Shown: positions 14,153 to 26,530 of the stretch, in pieces
Position numbering within the stretch: the stretch's first letter is position 1
How the letters are laid out: the number at the start of each line of letters is the position of its first letter
Source: Lagopus muta
Lineage: Eukaryota; Chordata; Aves; Galliformes; Phasianidae
DNA: 64,000 nt
Direction of reading: 5' to 3'
NCBI RefSeq assembly: GCF_023343835.1
Contig: NC_064434.1
Coordinates: 14,985,505-15,049,504, forward strand
Position numbers and translations under genes: made by a program
Notes under the pieces: model-generated
What the model saw: the letters and a program-made list of their open reading frames with translations, nothing else
Told to the model about the DNA's origin: nothing
Databases searched by the model: none

Positions 14153-14172
14153 TGCCATTTAGGAAGCAGGAG
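14153..14172 (+). repeat. 20-bp direct repeat, copy 1
   Basis: The sequence tgccatttaggaagcaggag recurs exactly, in the same orientation, at 15,448-15,467. Flanks are only loosely similar. Confidence 0.6.
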
Positions 14173-15447
14173 CTGACAGCTTACCAGGAAGTCATGCAGA
14201 TGCCTCTTCTCTGCTTCTCTGGCAGAACTTGTGGAGACACAAAGAGATTTGCACAGACCCTAAAAGGACCTGGTTTGTCAGGGCAGCACGAGGGATAGTG
14301 CAGAAAGTGAAGTACTTGCCAGAGTGCCTAAAATATACAAAAATTCTACAATTTGAGTTTCTTAGAAGTACAAAAGTCTTTTTTTTCACTTTACCCTTTA
14401 CTGGCATGATGATTTATTGCTCTGCCTGTAGCATTATTCACAATGCTTCAAAATCTATTTTATCAACTGTTAAGAGCTCTGCTTTCAGATATGAAGTGCA
14501 GCTGAAAACCACACTAATGCGAAGAATGATTTCAGTGATGGGTAGAAAGAGCAAGAATTACCCAGGATACTGGAAAAAACTTCTTCCGTTCTGCTGTCAA
14601 ATTCCTCATGCAGCCAAACAGGAAAGCAGAAGCTTTTAGTGAGTATAAATTAGCCTGGCAAGAATAACTTTAGTTATAGCACAGCCACAAGAAAATTGTA
14701 AGTCTACTTCATCCTTCTCCAAAAGTTAGTTCGGCTTTCCTCTGAGAGACACATATTAAAGATTCCCAGAACAATTCTGTGTCCCATTTCCTATGTAGGA
14801 CCTTTTGTCAAAAGTATTCATTGCACTCAAAGTTTTTTTCTGTCTTGTTTTGATGCTGCAGATTTAAAGAATGATGTCATTTCTGTTGGATGTCCAGCTG
14901 TTAAAGAACCTCTTTTTAAGAAGTGCGTGAGGAAAACTCAGCGTCCTTGCCAGAAAAATAATCAGATAATGAAATTGGATTTTCTTTAATTGGGAAGAAA
15001 AGAGTCAGACATGATGTGATGTGTGGATGAATCAGCACAAACAAGAATGTCTGTGACCCAAAAGTCTTTAATCTTGAAGTGACTGCCGTGTTGTGTGGGG
15101 AATTACTTTTAGTTCTTGCACTCTAGTTTTCCGTTTTCACTGCATAATGTTGCTAATATGCTGCATTTCCATGCTGTGCTAATTCTGAGGATTTTATCAC
15201 AAGTCCTTTCACAGGTGTTTGCCTTCTTAGGGCTTAGTTCTAGAGTGGAAAAAAGATCAATCTTGGTTAATGTTTTATGTGAAAGTTAGTTTCTAATTAC
15301 TTTGTCTACAGGAAAATTTGATGACAGATCCACCTCAAGTTTCTACAGTATTTATCTGCTGCCCATGGCTTGATTTCTGTCTTTAAAGCTGAGATCTGGC
15401 AGATGCACTTTAGGTCCTTGCAGAATTGAAGTCACCAGTGGAAGTTT

Positions 15448-15467
15448 TGCCATTTAGGAAGCAGGAG
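15448..15467 (+). repeat. 20-bp direct repeat, copy 2
   Basis: Exact second copy of 14,153-14,172, about 1.3 kb downstream. The parent repeat family is not recognised. Confidence 0.6.
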
Positions 15468-18400
15468 TCGGGGACCTTCATCCTTGCAACACACAGCGAG
15501 ATACATCAGGAGAAAGGCAGTGTGCTTTGCTCACTTGTTAACATGCAGACTCTGCCTTGCTGTTGATAGAAGTTTATATTACGGTCACTATTTTTTCCAG
15601 GGAAGTTTTCTTTTTCTTCCTCTTAACATTCCTTTAAATTATTTCTTATTATTGCTTATGTGCTTTGAATTTGAAGGACCGTTACCAGCCTTTAAGCTGA
15701 AAGACTTGTCGTCATTTAAACAAATTTCAGAATGTTGATTTATTATGATGCTTGCAGAGCAGAGGGAGAATTTACTTATAGCAGAAGGTATTTTTCCTTT
15801 ACATGGGATTCTTTAATTATGAACTCTATGATGACTATACAAGTGGCAAGAGTGACTGAACTCGAATAATAAAGGAAAAGGCAGACACTGCTAATGCTGT
15901 GCTGGGATGTGGTTAGAGACAGAACTTGTGGGAACAAAGTACTTGCACAAATACACTTGGCATATCATCAATCATTATTCAGAATGTTTTCTACCAAACT
16001 CTTAATGCTGATAAACAAATTCTGGAGCTGCCCCTGCTGGTATGGCCTTACCCTTCTGAAGGATATGCAGGTTTATTACAACTGCTGAAGACAGAGATAC
16101 AGAAAATTTTACATTTGGTCTGCTTTGATGATATCTTGGTAATTTGCTACACAGACATATATACAAGGGTGTATTAGAAATCAGCCAAATTTCCAACAAA
16201 GACCTTCAGTATTATTGGTGCACGCCTTATCAGTGTACTTTAGAGGTCTGAGGAGCAGGTGGAAGGAGTAATTGACTGTCCAAGCAGTAGTTATTCTCTC
16301 TCATTTGTGGGATGCTGGAAGGAACTGTATATAAAAATTCTCAAAGTCCTCTGATGGCAGCTCATCTTCTTCTGTTGGTGAAGGAAGCCAGATGTAGAAA
16401 GTCTGTGGTCTGCAAGACACAAAGCAGTCCTTAATTTTACTTGAGAGAAAGGTGGCTTAAACTGACTGAAGAGGAGTTTAACTATAGATGCAAACATTAA
16501 ATGATTCCTTATCCAATGGGGAAAGCCTATGCAAAAATCAATCACTAAAGGGGAACAGAAGGCAGAAAGGTGTAGCTTTCGGTCTGGTGATCCAGCTTTA
16601 GCAGAGGCGGTGACTATGACCAGAATGGACACCTTGACTTTCTCCTATCCCATACTGTAGACATGTGGTCCCACATTCTCTCTTGTACTTGTGTTTTTCT
16701 GACTACATGGTGCAAGGATGCTAAGCTAACAAAATGTGGCTTGCATTTTCTGGTAGGCAGGGTGTCAGCTCTGATTTTTGAACCAGCTTGTGGTAGGATC
16801 TAGCAAGCATCAGTACAAGGGCATTATGTGACTGCAGGTGGGAAAGGAGAGCAGGGCTGCAGGCTGCAGTTTCGGCAGCAGTTGACCATGGGAATGGCTT
16901 TGCTGTGTTTAAAATCCCTTAAACTCACTTATTTAAGTGGTGGTTTGCTTTATAGTTCCAACTGATCACAAAGAACAGCCTTCCTCTAATTTAATTTTTA
17001 AGTAATCTGCAAGGATTATGATCTCCCCAGTTCAAGGGGTGAAGTGCTGTTTGTCTCTGTGCTCTTTTCCTCTTCTACAAAGCCATCTTGGAGGAACCAT
17101 AAGGACCACTTACAATCTTGTAACACAATATGCATGTCTTTGGGATTTCCTAGAAGGACGGAAAGAACAAAAGCAAATTAAGCATGCTAAACCCAATCTG
17201 CGTAGCCACATCCCCCATGGATGTACTGTCCAGTTGTGTGCGTACTGAGGCGTGCCAGGGCTTTCATCAAGAATAGAACAGAAATCCCAGAGAAAGACAT
17301 GGTCACAGAAGAACATAGTGCATTGGTCCTTGCATGTACGTGTGAAAATGCTTAGACGTATTTTCTCCTTTATTCAAGGTCTCCTGAGATCGATGACTTC
17401 AGTAATACTGCAGTAAGGTTGATTTTACTTAGAAGAGGCATCAAAGCCTCAGAAATGCCTCGCTAATGGATATGATAGGGTGAGTGCCATTCCTCTCATT
17501 TGCAGTGTTACTTCTGCTGATCTGTTCTGAGTGACCAAATGTGGAAACTTTGTTTGTTGTTGTGTTGTTTTTTTTTTAATTTCAGAAGTTTACTTAGGCA
17601 TGTTATTTATCTTCTAGTGATACTAATCCCTGATGGAAAAAGAAGGGATCAAAGCACAGTGGGGTCAATAGCTTTCTCCAGTGGCACTGGTTTGGGAGAA
17701 CTGCCTTCAGCCAGCATGCTCTACTCAGGGCTGCAGTATGTGCATTCTTCTTTTTGTACCTGCTACTAATTTAATTACTTCTTCTCAAAAGCAGTGGCTG
17801 GTCTGATTGAAGGGTAAGATCTTGAAATTTAGAGTAAAGACAATAAACCTGTGGTCATTTTAGCATTGAAGAGAAAATGAGATGTACAGGTGTGCTCACC
17901 CTCCTCCCCTGAAAACCCTCCCCAGGATTCCTGCCCTGCTTCAAACTGTTTAACTGCATTTTTTGTTAATCTGCATCTGGCTTACTGCGAGGTCTGAAGC
18001 ACTGAAATTAGAACAACTTGCACCTACTGGTAACAGTTTTCGAGGTGCATAAATGACTCTAACAATGATTATTTGCTTTTCTGACTTAGCCATCGTCTTT
18101 ACAAAATGCCATCTTTACAAGTGCAGGTGTGAAATATTACCTTGCATGCTCTGTGCCAGTACCGGGGTGCTGTTTTGAAAATGGGGCTGCCTGTATAGAT
18201 CTGAAGTTCCCTTTAACCAAAGTGACCAGCTTTACAGCTCAAAATCAGACATGAAGAGTTTGCTGGCCAAACTATCGCAACTTGCAGAATGCTTGCTGAG
18301 CTCCAGTGCCCAGCACGAAACCAGCTGCATGAAAAGCCAGGCATTTCCCAAGGAATGTACGGCAGCCACTCAGCATGGTGTAATCTTTAAGCAGAATGCT

Positions 18401-18810
18401 TTTTGTTGTTGAAAGAGCATTGGTTCAGACAAGCATGTACGTCCATCTCCCAGCATAACCCCTGCTCAGTTCCCAGCACAGCTCACAGAAGTGGGGCAGC
18501 AGCGCCTCGCAGTGACCCGACCCATGTCTGCCTCCTTGTAGGGGCAGAAATGCTTCTGCTTCCTTTCCTCTTGATTCCAAAGCCACCGACACCTTCACTT
18601 CCACTAACTTCTACCTGAGACTTATTGTTACTGCTTAAGCAATAGCTTCTTTGTTATTTATGGCTACACAGGAACTTTTACTGCAATCTCTCCTTTCAGA
18701 CAGTGAGTTGATATTTATCGTACATTTTTAAATTTACATACAAAGTCTAAGAAAAACCTATCACTATTAAAAAAAATGAACAATACACACATTCAAATAA
18801 AAAAAAAGGC

Positions 18811-18833
18811 AAACAAACAAACAAACAAAAAAA
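18811..18833 (+). repeat. (AAAC)n microsatellite
   Basis: About four copies of aaac in an A-rich tract. A simple repeat with no sign of an attached retroelement. Confidence 0.85.
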
Positions 18834-19369
18834 CTCATCTTCAAAAGTGCTTTTTGGTTACTTTGCATTCAGTGTGCTGACTGGTAGAATTTGAAAGGCT
18901 AATTCTTCTTTAGTCCTGAATGTTATGTCAAATAAAGTGTCTGAAAGTCCACAGAAGCTTCTTATATATTCATTCACAGGTACTGACATCGTGGAATGTC
19001 TTTTCAAACACCTTTGGCAATTTATTACAGTTTCAGTCTGAGCAGATCCCTTAGAAATGTCACAGTGTAATGACATGGAGCACATTCCTGTTGGAGGAAA
19101 CTGCCATGTGTGGTCAACACAAGTTCAAGAGACTCAAGAAAATTACTTGTTTTGAAGTGAAAGTGAAACACAGAGTTCAGGAAGAGTGGAAGGCACAAAA
19201 CGAAATGCATTCAATCTAGCACGATACTTTACTATATTAAAGGTTGATGCGAAATTCTCAATACAAATTACTTCTCCCTCCTTTTCCAAAGAGTCTCTAT
19301 TTACACCCCGATGTGTCCAGGAACTTTGGAAGCTGCTGGCAGATTACATCCATTTAGACAGAAGGTTTA

Positions 19370-19759
19370 GGGTTGTGAGCCAAAGTAGAACGCAAGGAAA
19401 TCCAGTCGGGTGCAAAGTTTTGGATTTGTCGCATCATTTTGGCTCCACAGAAACTTCTCGCCCAGGTCTGTGAAACTTGGGAGAAGCAGTTGCTGCTGAA
19501 GGCCTCCAGAGGGAGATCCTGCCCCTTGAAAGCCGGGTGCCTGAGCACAGCTCTTTAATTCCGCATCTCTGACTGGCGTCGTGAAGCCGGATGGGCAGGG
19601 ATTGTGGAGAGCAGAAAACAGAGATGCTCCTGCGCAAGCATCCTCAGGGACCAGCAGAAGCGAGGCTGGTTTGTGCCAGGGCAGCACCAGAACCAAAGAG
19701 CTCCCGCAGAGGCCTGTGAGAGCTGATCAGTTCCCACTGAATTCTCAGAGGCGGTCTGG
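19370..19759. other. GC-rich block of unknown origin beside the nested CR1
   Basis: A GC-richer stretch with scattered CpGs (for example ctggcgtcgtgaagccgg near 19,575) directly precedes the split CR1. Open frames overlap on both strands and none resembles a known protein. It might be an upstream part of the same old repeat or an unrelated repeat; I cannot tell. Confidence 0.35.
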
Positions 19760-19894
19760 CCCTGGCACGACTTTCCAGAGCAGCGGTGGTTGCCCCATCC
19801 TGGAGACCAGGTTGAGTGGGCCCTGGGCACCTGGATCCGGCTGGGGGCAACCAGGGCAGGGCTTGGGGCTGTGTGTGCTGTGAGGGCCCTTCCA
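19760..19894 (+). mobile_element. CR1 LINE 3' region, left part, split by a later CR1
   Basis: Sense-orientation CR1 3' region (tgccccatcctggag ... gggccctgggcacctgg ... agggcccttcca). It stops abruptly at cttcca (19,889-19,894), where an opposite-orientation CR1 begins. The expected continuation of the 3' end is found after that element at 20,875. The 5' limit is uncertain. Confidence 0.75.
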
Positions 19895-20868
19895 CAGAAT
19901 CACAGAATCGTAGGGATTGGAAGGGACCTCCAGAGATCATCGAGTCCAACCCCCTGCCAAAGCAGGTTCCCTACAGCAGGTCGCACAGGTAGGCATCCAG
20001 GCAGGTCTTGAACATCTCCAGAGAAGGAGACTCCACCACCTCCCTGGGCAGCCTGTTCCAGTGCTCCGTCACCTCACTGTAAAGAAGTTCTTGCACACAT
20101 TTGTGCAGAACTTCCTATGCTGCAGTTTCCAGCCGTTTCCCCTTGTCCTGTCTGCACTCACCACTGAAAAGAGTCTGGCCTCGCCATTCTGCCCCCCACA
20201 CCTTAGATATTTATAGACCTGGATCAGGTCCCCTCTCAGCCTTCTTCTCTCAAGGCTGAACAGACCCAGTTCACTCAGCCTTTCTTCATAGGAGAGATGC
20301 TCCAGGCCCTTCACCATCTTTGTGGCCCTCCGCTGGACTCTTTCCAAGAGATCCCTGTCTTTTTTGTACTGGGGAGCCCAGAACTGGACGCAGTACTCCA
20401 GATGAGGCCTTACCAGGGCAGAGTAGAGGGGGAGGATCACCTCCTTTGACCTGCTGGCCACGCTCTTTTTAATGCACCCCAGGATGCCATTGGCCCTCTT
20501 GGCCACAAGGGCACACTGCTGGCTCATGGCCAGCCTGTCATCCACCAGGACACCCAGGTCCCTCTCTGCAGAGCTCCTCTCCAGCAGCCCATCTCCCAAC
20601 CTGTACTGGTGCATGCAATTATTCCTCCCCAGATGCAAGACTCTACACTTGCTTCTGTTAAACCTCATCCGGTTTTTCTTTGCCCAGCTCTCCAGCCTGT
20701 CCAGGTCTTGCTGAATGGCAGCACAGCCTTCAGGCATGTCAGCCAATCCTCCCAACTTCGTATCATCAGCAAACTTGCTGAGGGTGGCCACTATCCCCTC
20801 ATCAAGGTCATTGATGAAGATGTTGAACAGGACCGGACCTGAGGAACACTGCTAGTAAGCGGTTTGAG
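19895..20868 (-). mobile_element. CR1 LINE, 974 bp, minus strand, with long ORF2 remnant
   Basis: The 3' end lies at 19,895 (complement of cagaatcacagaatcg) and the element is 5'-truncated near 20,868. On the minus strand an open frame of about 240 codons (20,791 to 20,069) carries the end of ORF2: the reverse-transcriptase motif [11 protein letters not shown], then [54 protein letters not shown] and [14 protein letters not shown]. The preserved frame marks it as one of the youngest CR1 copies in the window. It is a truncated relic that cannot move on its own: most of ORF2 and all of ORF1 are missing. Confidence 0.95.
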
Positions 20869-20907
20869 CTTCCAGCTCAAACCCTGCTGAGATCCATTCT
20901 ATGATTA
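20869..20907 (+). mobile_element. CR1 LINE 3' end, right part of the split copy
   Basis: The sequence cttccagctcaaacc ... attctatgatt is a sense-orientation CR1 3' end that continues the piece ending at 19,894. The bases cttcca occur on both sides of the inserted element (19,889-19,894 and 20,869-20,874), which looks like a 6-bp target duplication. Confidence 0.65.
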
Positions 20908-22994
20908 ACAATAGCTGTACTTTTTTGTTGTAGACAACATCAATGTCTCATGTGGCTGCTCACGGTTGTCACAGGAGGTCATGTATGTCCCTGTATTTGT
21001 CCTTTGGCACTGGGGAGCTGAAGTACCTCCTGGGACTGGCTGAGGGGATTCCCTGAGCTGTACACCTTGGATGCAGCATGCCAGCAGGTCCACTTTTGTT
21101 GGATTTCAGAACAATCTCTGTTTGAGATTTCTGTAGAAAAATGCATAATGTATGCATAACTTTGCAAGTACATCAGAAAAGTGTTCCTCAGTCATGAGGA
21201 GCTGGTGACTTCATGTCGCTGTGCTGAGTTGATTAAAAATAGTTCTTGTTTATCTGGTAGAACAACACATAAGGCAGCATATGACACTAAACGCAGAAAT
21301 AGAATTTTGAATTATCAAGTCAAAATAACATAGAAAACCTGCTGAATTCACACGCAGAATGAAGAACATGAAGTTTGGGATGTAATTCTAAAATCGTGGT
21401 TGAAAATAGAAAACGTTTTAAGGAATTCCCATTTTGTGAAAAATATTATTTTTTCAATATCTTTACCGTAGAACATTTTTGATATGAACATTCCCCAAAA
21501 AATCACAACTGTGATCTTATAGTAAGAACACAAATCCTCGAAACACAACTTTTCCAGTGCCTGCAAAGATTGGACATCAAGTATGTTCTCCATGAGTTAT
21601 TCTGTTTTACTAGTTTTATCTCTGCTCATCTTAAGACAAAGTCACATCTACATGAATTCCTTAAGTAGTCCTTCATCTCACATCCTTCCTTACCTGTATT
21701 TTTCCCTTTATTTGGCATTCCCCACTTTTCTGTCAGCCAGGTGGCAGATGTGTTTGGATTCATGCACCACAGAATAGTAATGAAGCTGCGGCTCCTCGCT
21801 TTGATACTCCCTTTTTTTCCTGAGCATTTGATCTCTTACTCATGCTGACAGTCAAGACTGGTCTGAGTCACACTCTTACAGGATCTTTCTTGAAGATTTT
21901 GGTATTACTACAAGATCTGTCACAGTGTGAGACGTAGCGTATCGTTTTCCTGTCTAGAAATGACTTTCCAGAAAGCTGTGCCCCTGATCCTGCGTGTACA
22001 AACACACATCAGGATGTCAGTCCTTCAGTATCCCCCAAAACTCTTATCTCACACGTGAAGCAGATGTTTATAAGTTGCTGAGTACTGCAGATGCATGTGC
22101 TAAGATGATTTTAATATGATCAAATACGTAATTTAATGTAATCTGGCTTTGGTTTGATAAAATGAAGACAAATAGATGAAGAAGGTTCGTTTATTCCTGA
22201 GCTCTTGAAAATTGTTCCCAGCAGGTACGAATGAGTTCAGAGTGTGTGTCTGCCCCAGATATTTTATAAGTGAATTCAGAAGAGGATTGAAGTGCACTGG
22301 GGAGTGTCTGCAGCTGGCAGCATTTGGCCTTGTGATATGTTTCATTGCTTAGGAAAACATGAACTCCAGTTCTTCTCTTCGTTTGCTGGTGAACATAGGC
22401 TCGATAAACACCACAATATCCTGGAGGGAAGTCCAGGAAGAAGAACTGACCTATAAAGTACAATTAAGGATGTGATTTTCATTTTCAAAGGATGGAGAAA
22501 GCACTGGATATCTTTGATTAAAGAATATGCAGTATTTCTGCCTTGAAAAATAGTCTACCTGCACAAAGTATTTATTCTGTGGCTTTTGCTTGTAACTGAG
22601 TCAGTTATGGCAACGATCATTGAGAAACAAAAATATCTTCCTTTCAGAGTCAATGAAGCTTTGAGTTTACCCACTGGAGAAAGGGAGATATTTTAATCTG
22701 CTGGAAACATGTTGGATTCTTTCTGAAAATCTACAGCATCCTTAGGGCCCAAGTCTGCTGCTTGTGACTGTGCCTTACATATCCTCTCCAGTTCTCAAAC
22801 CTTTATGTTCAGGAGGACTCAAGTGCAGCAAATGCAGGGGCTGCTTTACTGAAACTGTTAGGTACAAAGAGAGCAAAAATTTAACTGAATTGCATGGGTG
22901 AAAACAGAAGCTTATCACTGCCTTAGTCCAAGTTAGGCAATCACAGAGTACATTGTGCATTCATGAAAATAGCATGTGATTGGTTACCTGTCTT

Positions 22995-23100
22995 TGTAGG
23001 GAAGGTGCTCCAGCCCCTTGATCAACTTTGTGGCCCTTCGTTGGACCCTCTCCATCCTTGTTGCATTGTGGACTCCAGACCTGGCCACACTCCTTGAGCT
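22995..23100 (-). mobile_element. CR1 LINE, internal fragment
   Basis: On the plus strand this reads ggtgctccagccccttgatc ... tttgtggcccttcgttggac, the complement of the CR1 ORF2 segment encoding the QRRATKMIKGLEHL region. Both ends are missing. Confidence 0.85.
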
Positions 23101-23299
23101 AAATAAGTGTAGTTGTCAGTTACTTCGTAAGAAAACAGAAAACTGAAACCCCTTCATGTTTGTGTCCATGAGTCTCCATTGACCATTTCACTTTTTGCTG
23201 GCCACCCCCCATTACTTCCTGCCATGAATGATACAAGCCAAGCATTACAGCTGAGTGAAACAGAAAAAGAGGAAAGTGATACAAGTGGAGCCTGTGAAT

Positions 23300-23600
23300 A
23301 GGAAACTAAGATGCAGTGGCCTGAATGTGTAAGCTTCAATTAGTGAAACCTCAGCCAGTGACCTGGAGCTCATCCTGACAAACTTCACGCAGGGAACGCA
23401 GGGCAACTCAGTGGCCATAAGCAGTGTTGCTCTGCAGGGTGCTGACATTTTGCTCATAAGGAGCACTATCCTGGGCTTTGGTGAGTAAGGTACCCTGCTG
23501 CAGGGGCCAATGGAGCTGCACTGTACACACTGCTTCCAGCACCAGGCTGGCGCAGCAGGCAAGGCTGTGCAATTGCTGGGCTGTTTAGCAGCCCCCATCC
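23300..23600. other. Moderately GC-rich block, unassigned
   Basis: On the plus strand a 51-codon open stretch containing TSASDLELILTNFTQGTQ ends at TAA, and that stop lies inside a sequence matching a splice donor (gtgagtaagg at 23,481). The minus strand also has an open frame of about 120 codons. No family is recognised, and codon structure is not convincing on either strand. Confidence 0.3.
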
Positions 23601-23795
23601 CCCTGCTGCACACTTCCTACATGAGGACATACCTCAAGGAGCTCTTCTGAAACTCCTTCCCTGACCTCAGTCCCAGAAACATTATGAAGAACACGGTCAT
23701 GTGTCCTCTGGGTGCAGTTTATGATTGATACAGAAGCCAAATGGAAGCAACAAACTAATCCACCCATCCAGCATGGAAAATAAAAATATGTAAGG

Positions 23796-24070
23796 GCTGA
23801 TGCATTGAATCAGGCCAGAGGTCCTTCTGATTCATCAGCCTCTGCCTGACCTTGGCCAATGCAAGATGCTTGGGTAGCAGCAAAGAAGCTGACATGAATT
23901 CTTCCCCATCCACCTCCTATCCTTACTGGGCTGCCCAGAGGAGATACTTTTCTGTTTCATAGCACTGGAACTAGTTTTCCTCCATGAATCTTACTGCTTT
24001 CTGGATTTGAACATACTTTTGCTGTTTAAAACAGCCTGTACAAGAATTTCACAACATTTTACCTTGGAAG
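23796..24070 (-). mobile_element. Probable ancient CR1 (L3-like) 3' region
   Basis: The plus-strand order gaatcaggccagaggtcc ... cttggccaatgcaagatgctt ... tttcctccatgaatctt ... gatttgaacatac follows, in complement, the 3' part of the old CR1/L3-like elements seen in turtles, crocodiles and birds. Heavily diverged, so boundaries and subfamily are guesses. Confidence 0.45.
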
Positions 24071-24462
24071 CTTGATTAGTTTCCATTTTTTCCTCAACTT
24101 TTTTAACTTTGTTTTCTTCATTGTAAGCCTCACATTTGTATTATTCTCAGACCAGAGAGCTAAAAGTTTTGGGGTTCAATCTAAAGTATGTGGAGAGGGA
24201 CTGAGAGGCTGAACAAGCAAATAAACATTAGGGGAGGTGTAAACAATAAAGAAGCTGAAGAATTTTGTGCAGTAGTAAGAAAGGACGTAAAGGGAGAAAT
24301 TGGGGGAGAAATTTGTTGTGGCTGTGAAGGAAAATGAGTTCTAACACTGCAGTGTATTTCCATCAGAAACAATAAGAGGCGATGCAGATGTCCAGAACAC
24401 TTATGGAAGTGAGTGGAGATCACTCTGCACTGGCATTCAGCAGCCACCAGGTGCTTTCTGTC

Positions 24463-24510
24463 TTTGCTTTCCTCCGCCCAAGCAAGGCATTTGCTTTCCT
24501 CCGCCCAAGC
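24463..24510 (+). repeat. Tandem duplication, 27-bp period
   Basis: The 21-base string ending ttcctccgcccaagc occurs at 24,463-24,483 and again, identically, at 24,490-24,510. The short spacer suggests a recent slippage duplication. Confidence 0.9.
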
Positions 24511-26455
24511 TGTTTATCTCATGGCCACAGCCCTGCTCTGAGCCTTGGCATCTGACCTGATTCGGATTTTGCTCCATGGATGGTACAAAGTTTTTGTCAT
24601 CAGATGTTAGAGGAGGAAGTTATAAAATCCAGGTACCTGCTTGTCTGTTGTATTTCACAGTATCCAATGAAGACACAGCAGGGTAGGAAACTGGAGTAAA
24701 ATTTTCCAGTCGGGAGCTGCAGGGCATTAGCAGAATCTCAGTGCAGGCAGACAGCTGTCCTTCCCTGTGTTCCCACATCCTCCCAGCCCCTGGGCACTTG
24801 TGGCAGTGGTGTGGAAGTCACCGTGGTAGGGCTGCTGCTCCCCCACTGCAGGATTTTGCACCTCCCCGTAATGCACAGACTGAGGCAGAGAGCAGTCAGG
24901 ATCTGCGTCCGTGTGGATGTGCTGCTCATTACAGCACCCACCATTTCCGGAGCTCAGATGCCCAGAGTGGAAATGGAAATAAGTTGATAAAAATAAACAG
25001 GGCAGGAAGAACTCAGTGCATTAGTTCTAATCCCAGTGATAGTGGCATGGCCTCGTTTAATGCTGGGATCTGGCAGAGGTAGCTGATAAGGAGCGAGCGG
25101 TGACAGATGCCAGTTGGCACCACAGAAAGAGGCTTGGTTTTATAGCCCACACTGTGAGATAATAATGGATACAAAAGAGGACACACAGACCAAATTGTGT
25201 GCTCTGATGGAAAAGCTTCTCAAAAGTCAGCCTCGTCGAATGGAAGCAGGGGTTTCGTGTGCCACAGTGTGACGATGCTGAACAGAACACCTGTACCACT
25301 GCTGGGGTGGTGGCCATACACTTCTCTTAAGAACAGTTCAACAAAAGAGAGCTTAAAAAAAGGAACATGAACTCACTTAACTTCTACATGCACCACTTTA
25401 TCAGTCCGCGAGGAAGACAAGTTCAGTGATGTATTTGTTCTGAGAACAAATAACTGGGAGAAATTAAATGTCAGCACGCATCTGGGTTTTTATTTCTACG
25501 TTATCAGAGTGAACGGGGGAAAATGTCAAAGTTTTTGTTACTCACCTTGCAGAGAACGAAGCAGATAGCTTTGTTCCAGCCACGGGGCACATCCCAGTGC
25601 ACCACTGTGGTGCAAGGTGGGCGCAGGTCTTTTGTGGAGATTGCTGGGAGACACTGATAGTGAGGTGTGGGAGAGGTGTGCTAACGTGCGAGATTCGTTG
25701 CTACAACATATTGCTAAGGGGAATGCATTATTAGGATTGCCATAGATAGAAAAGCATCTATATAAATGAATTGCTATGAGATGTTGGGCAAACTGTTTCA
25801 TCTTCTCACAGTGGTTCAAAATGAGGATGATTATACTTACCCTACTGAGTAAAATAATTAGAGATCTAAACATAGAAAGCACTGTGTGTTCCTAATGTGA
25901 TTAAGACAGATAACAGGGAAGGAAAATAAATGGCAATGTCAGCTCTCACTCTGATGGCGGGGTTGCTGGAATGTCTGTGCCGCATCTAGGGGTGGTGTGA
26001 GATGAGGATGACTCCAATCTCCATGGCTGCTCTCTTTCTCCTTTACCAGCACTGGTTTATCTATCAGTGGTTGTTCAGGTGTCACTAAATAGCAATGGTG
26101 TCTTCATCATTTTGGCCACTTGCTAACTCTGGGATAAGTTGGACATCTTCATCTTTTGATCTGCTGTTCTTCAGTGGACACATACGCTGCTGTGAAGACA
26201 CAGTTTATCACTGATACCAAAAATAAGATGTGAGGGGGATACTTGATAGGTTCTACATCAGTGGCAAGTGTAGGGATGGCACATAGGGAAGAAGTTTAGA
26301 ATGAAATTCATAGTTTGGTCTTTGAATAGTCTTGCAAATACTGTGCAGTGCCAATACAGTCCATGTTAGATGGATATGTTTGCACCTAACTCCCACCTGC
26401 ACCTGACACTAATCAGGTATGCAGCAGGGACGCTTCAGTGCACTTCTGCTGCTGT

Positions 26456-26530
26456 ATCACAGAATCACAAGGTTGGAAAGGACCTACAAGAAGATTGAGT
26501 ACAGCCCAGTGAGGCCTTGTAGCAGAGCTC
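26456..26530 (-). mobile_element. CR1 LINE, short 3' end
   Basis: The sequence tatcacagaatcacaaggttgg followed by aaaggacctacaagaagatt is the complement of a CR1 3' end with its octamer tail. The right limit is approximate. Confidence 0.8.

Larger units (their letters stand above)
9421..19369. other. Intergenic, mostly featureless
   Basis: Apart from the CR1 end at 11.6 kb, the 20-bp direct repeat and the AAAC microsatellite, I see nothing assignable. Open frames up to about 136 codons (14,229-14,639) are within what chance gives in AT-rich DNA of this length and lack recognisable motifs. Confidence 0.65.
20908..26455. other. Intergenic, fragments of CR1 only
   Basis: Holds the CR1 pieces at 23.0 and 23.8 kb, the unassigned block at 23.3-23.6 kb and a small tandem duplication. 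A GC-richer patch at 24,740-24,960 shows no recognisable gene or repeat. The rest is unremarkable AT-rich DNA. Confidence 0.65.

Noticed and set aside
14229..14639. A 136-codon plus-strand open frame
   Set aside because: Length is within chance expectation (a few such frames expected), with no recognisable domain and no splice context.
15926..16177. A peptide stretch FDDILVICYT that resembles a reverse-transcriptase active site
   Set aside because: No other reverse-transcriptase motif lies at the expected distance on either side, and no LTR or LINE structure surrounds it; treated as coincidence.
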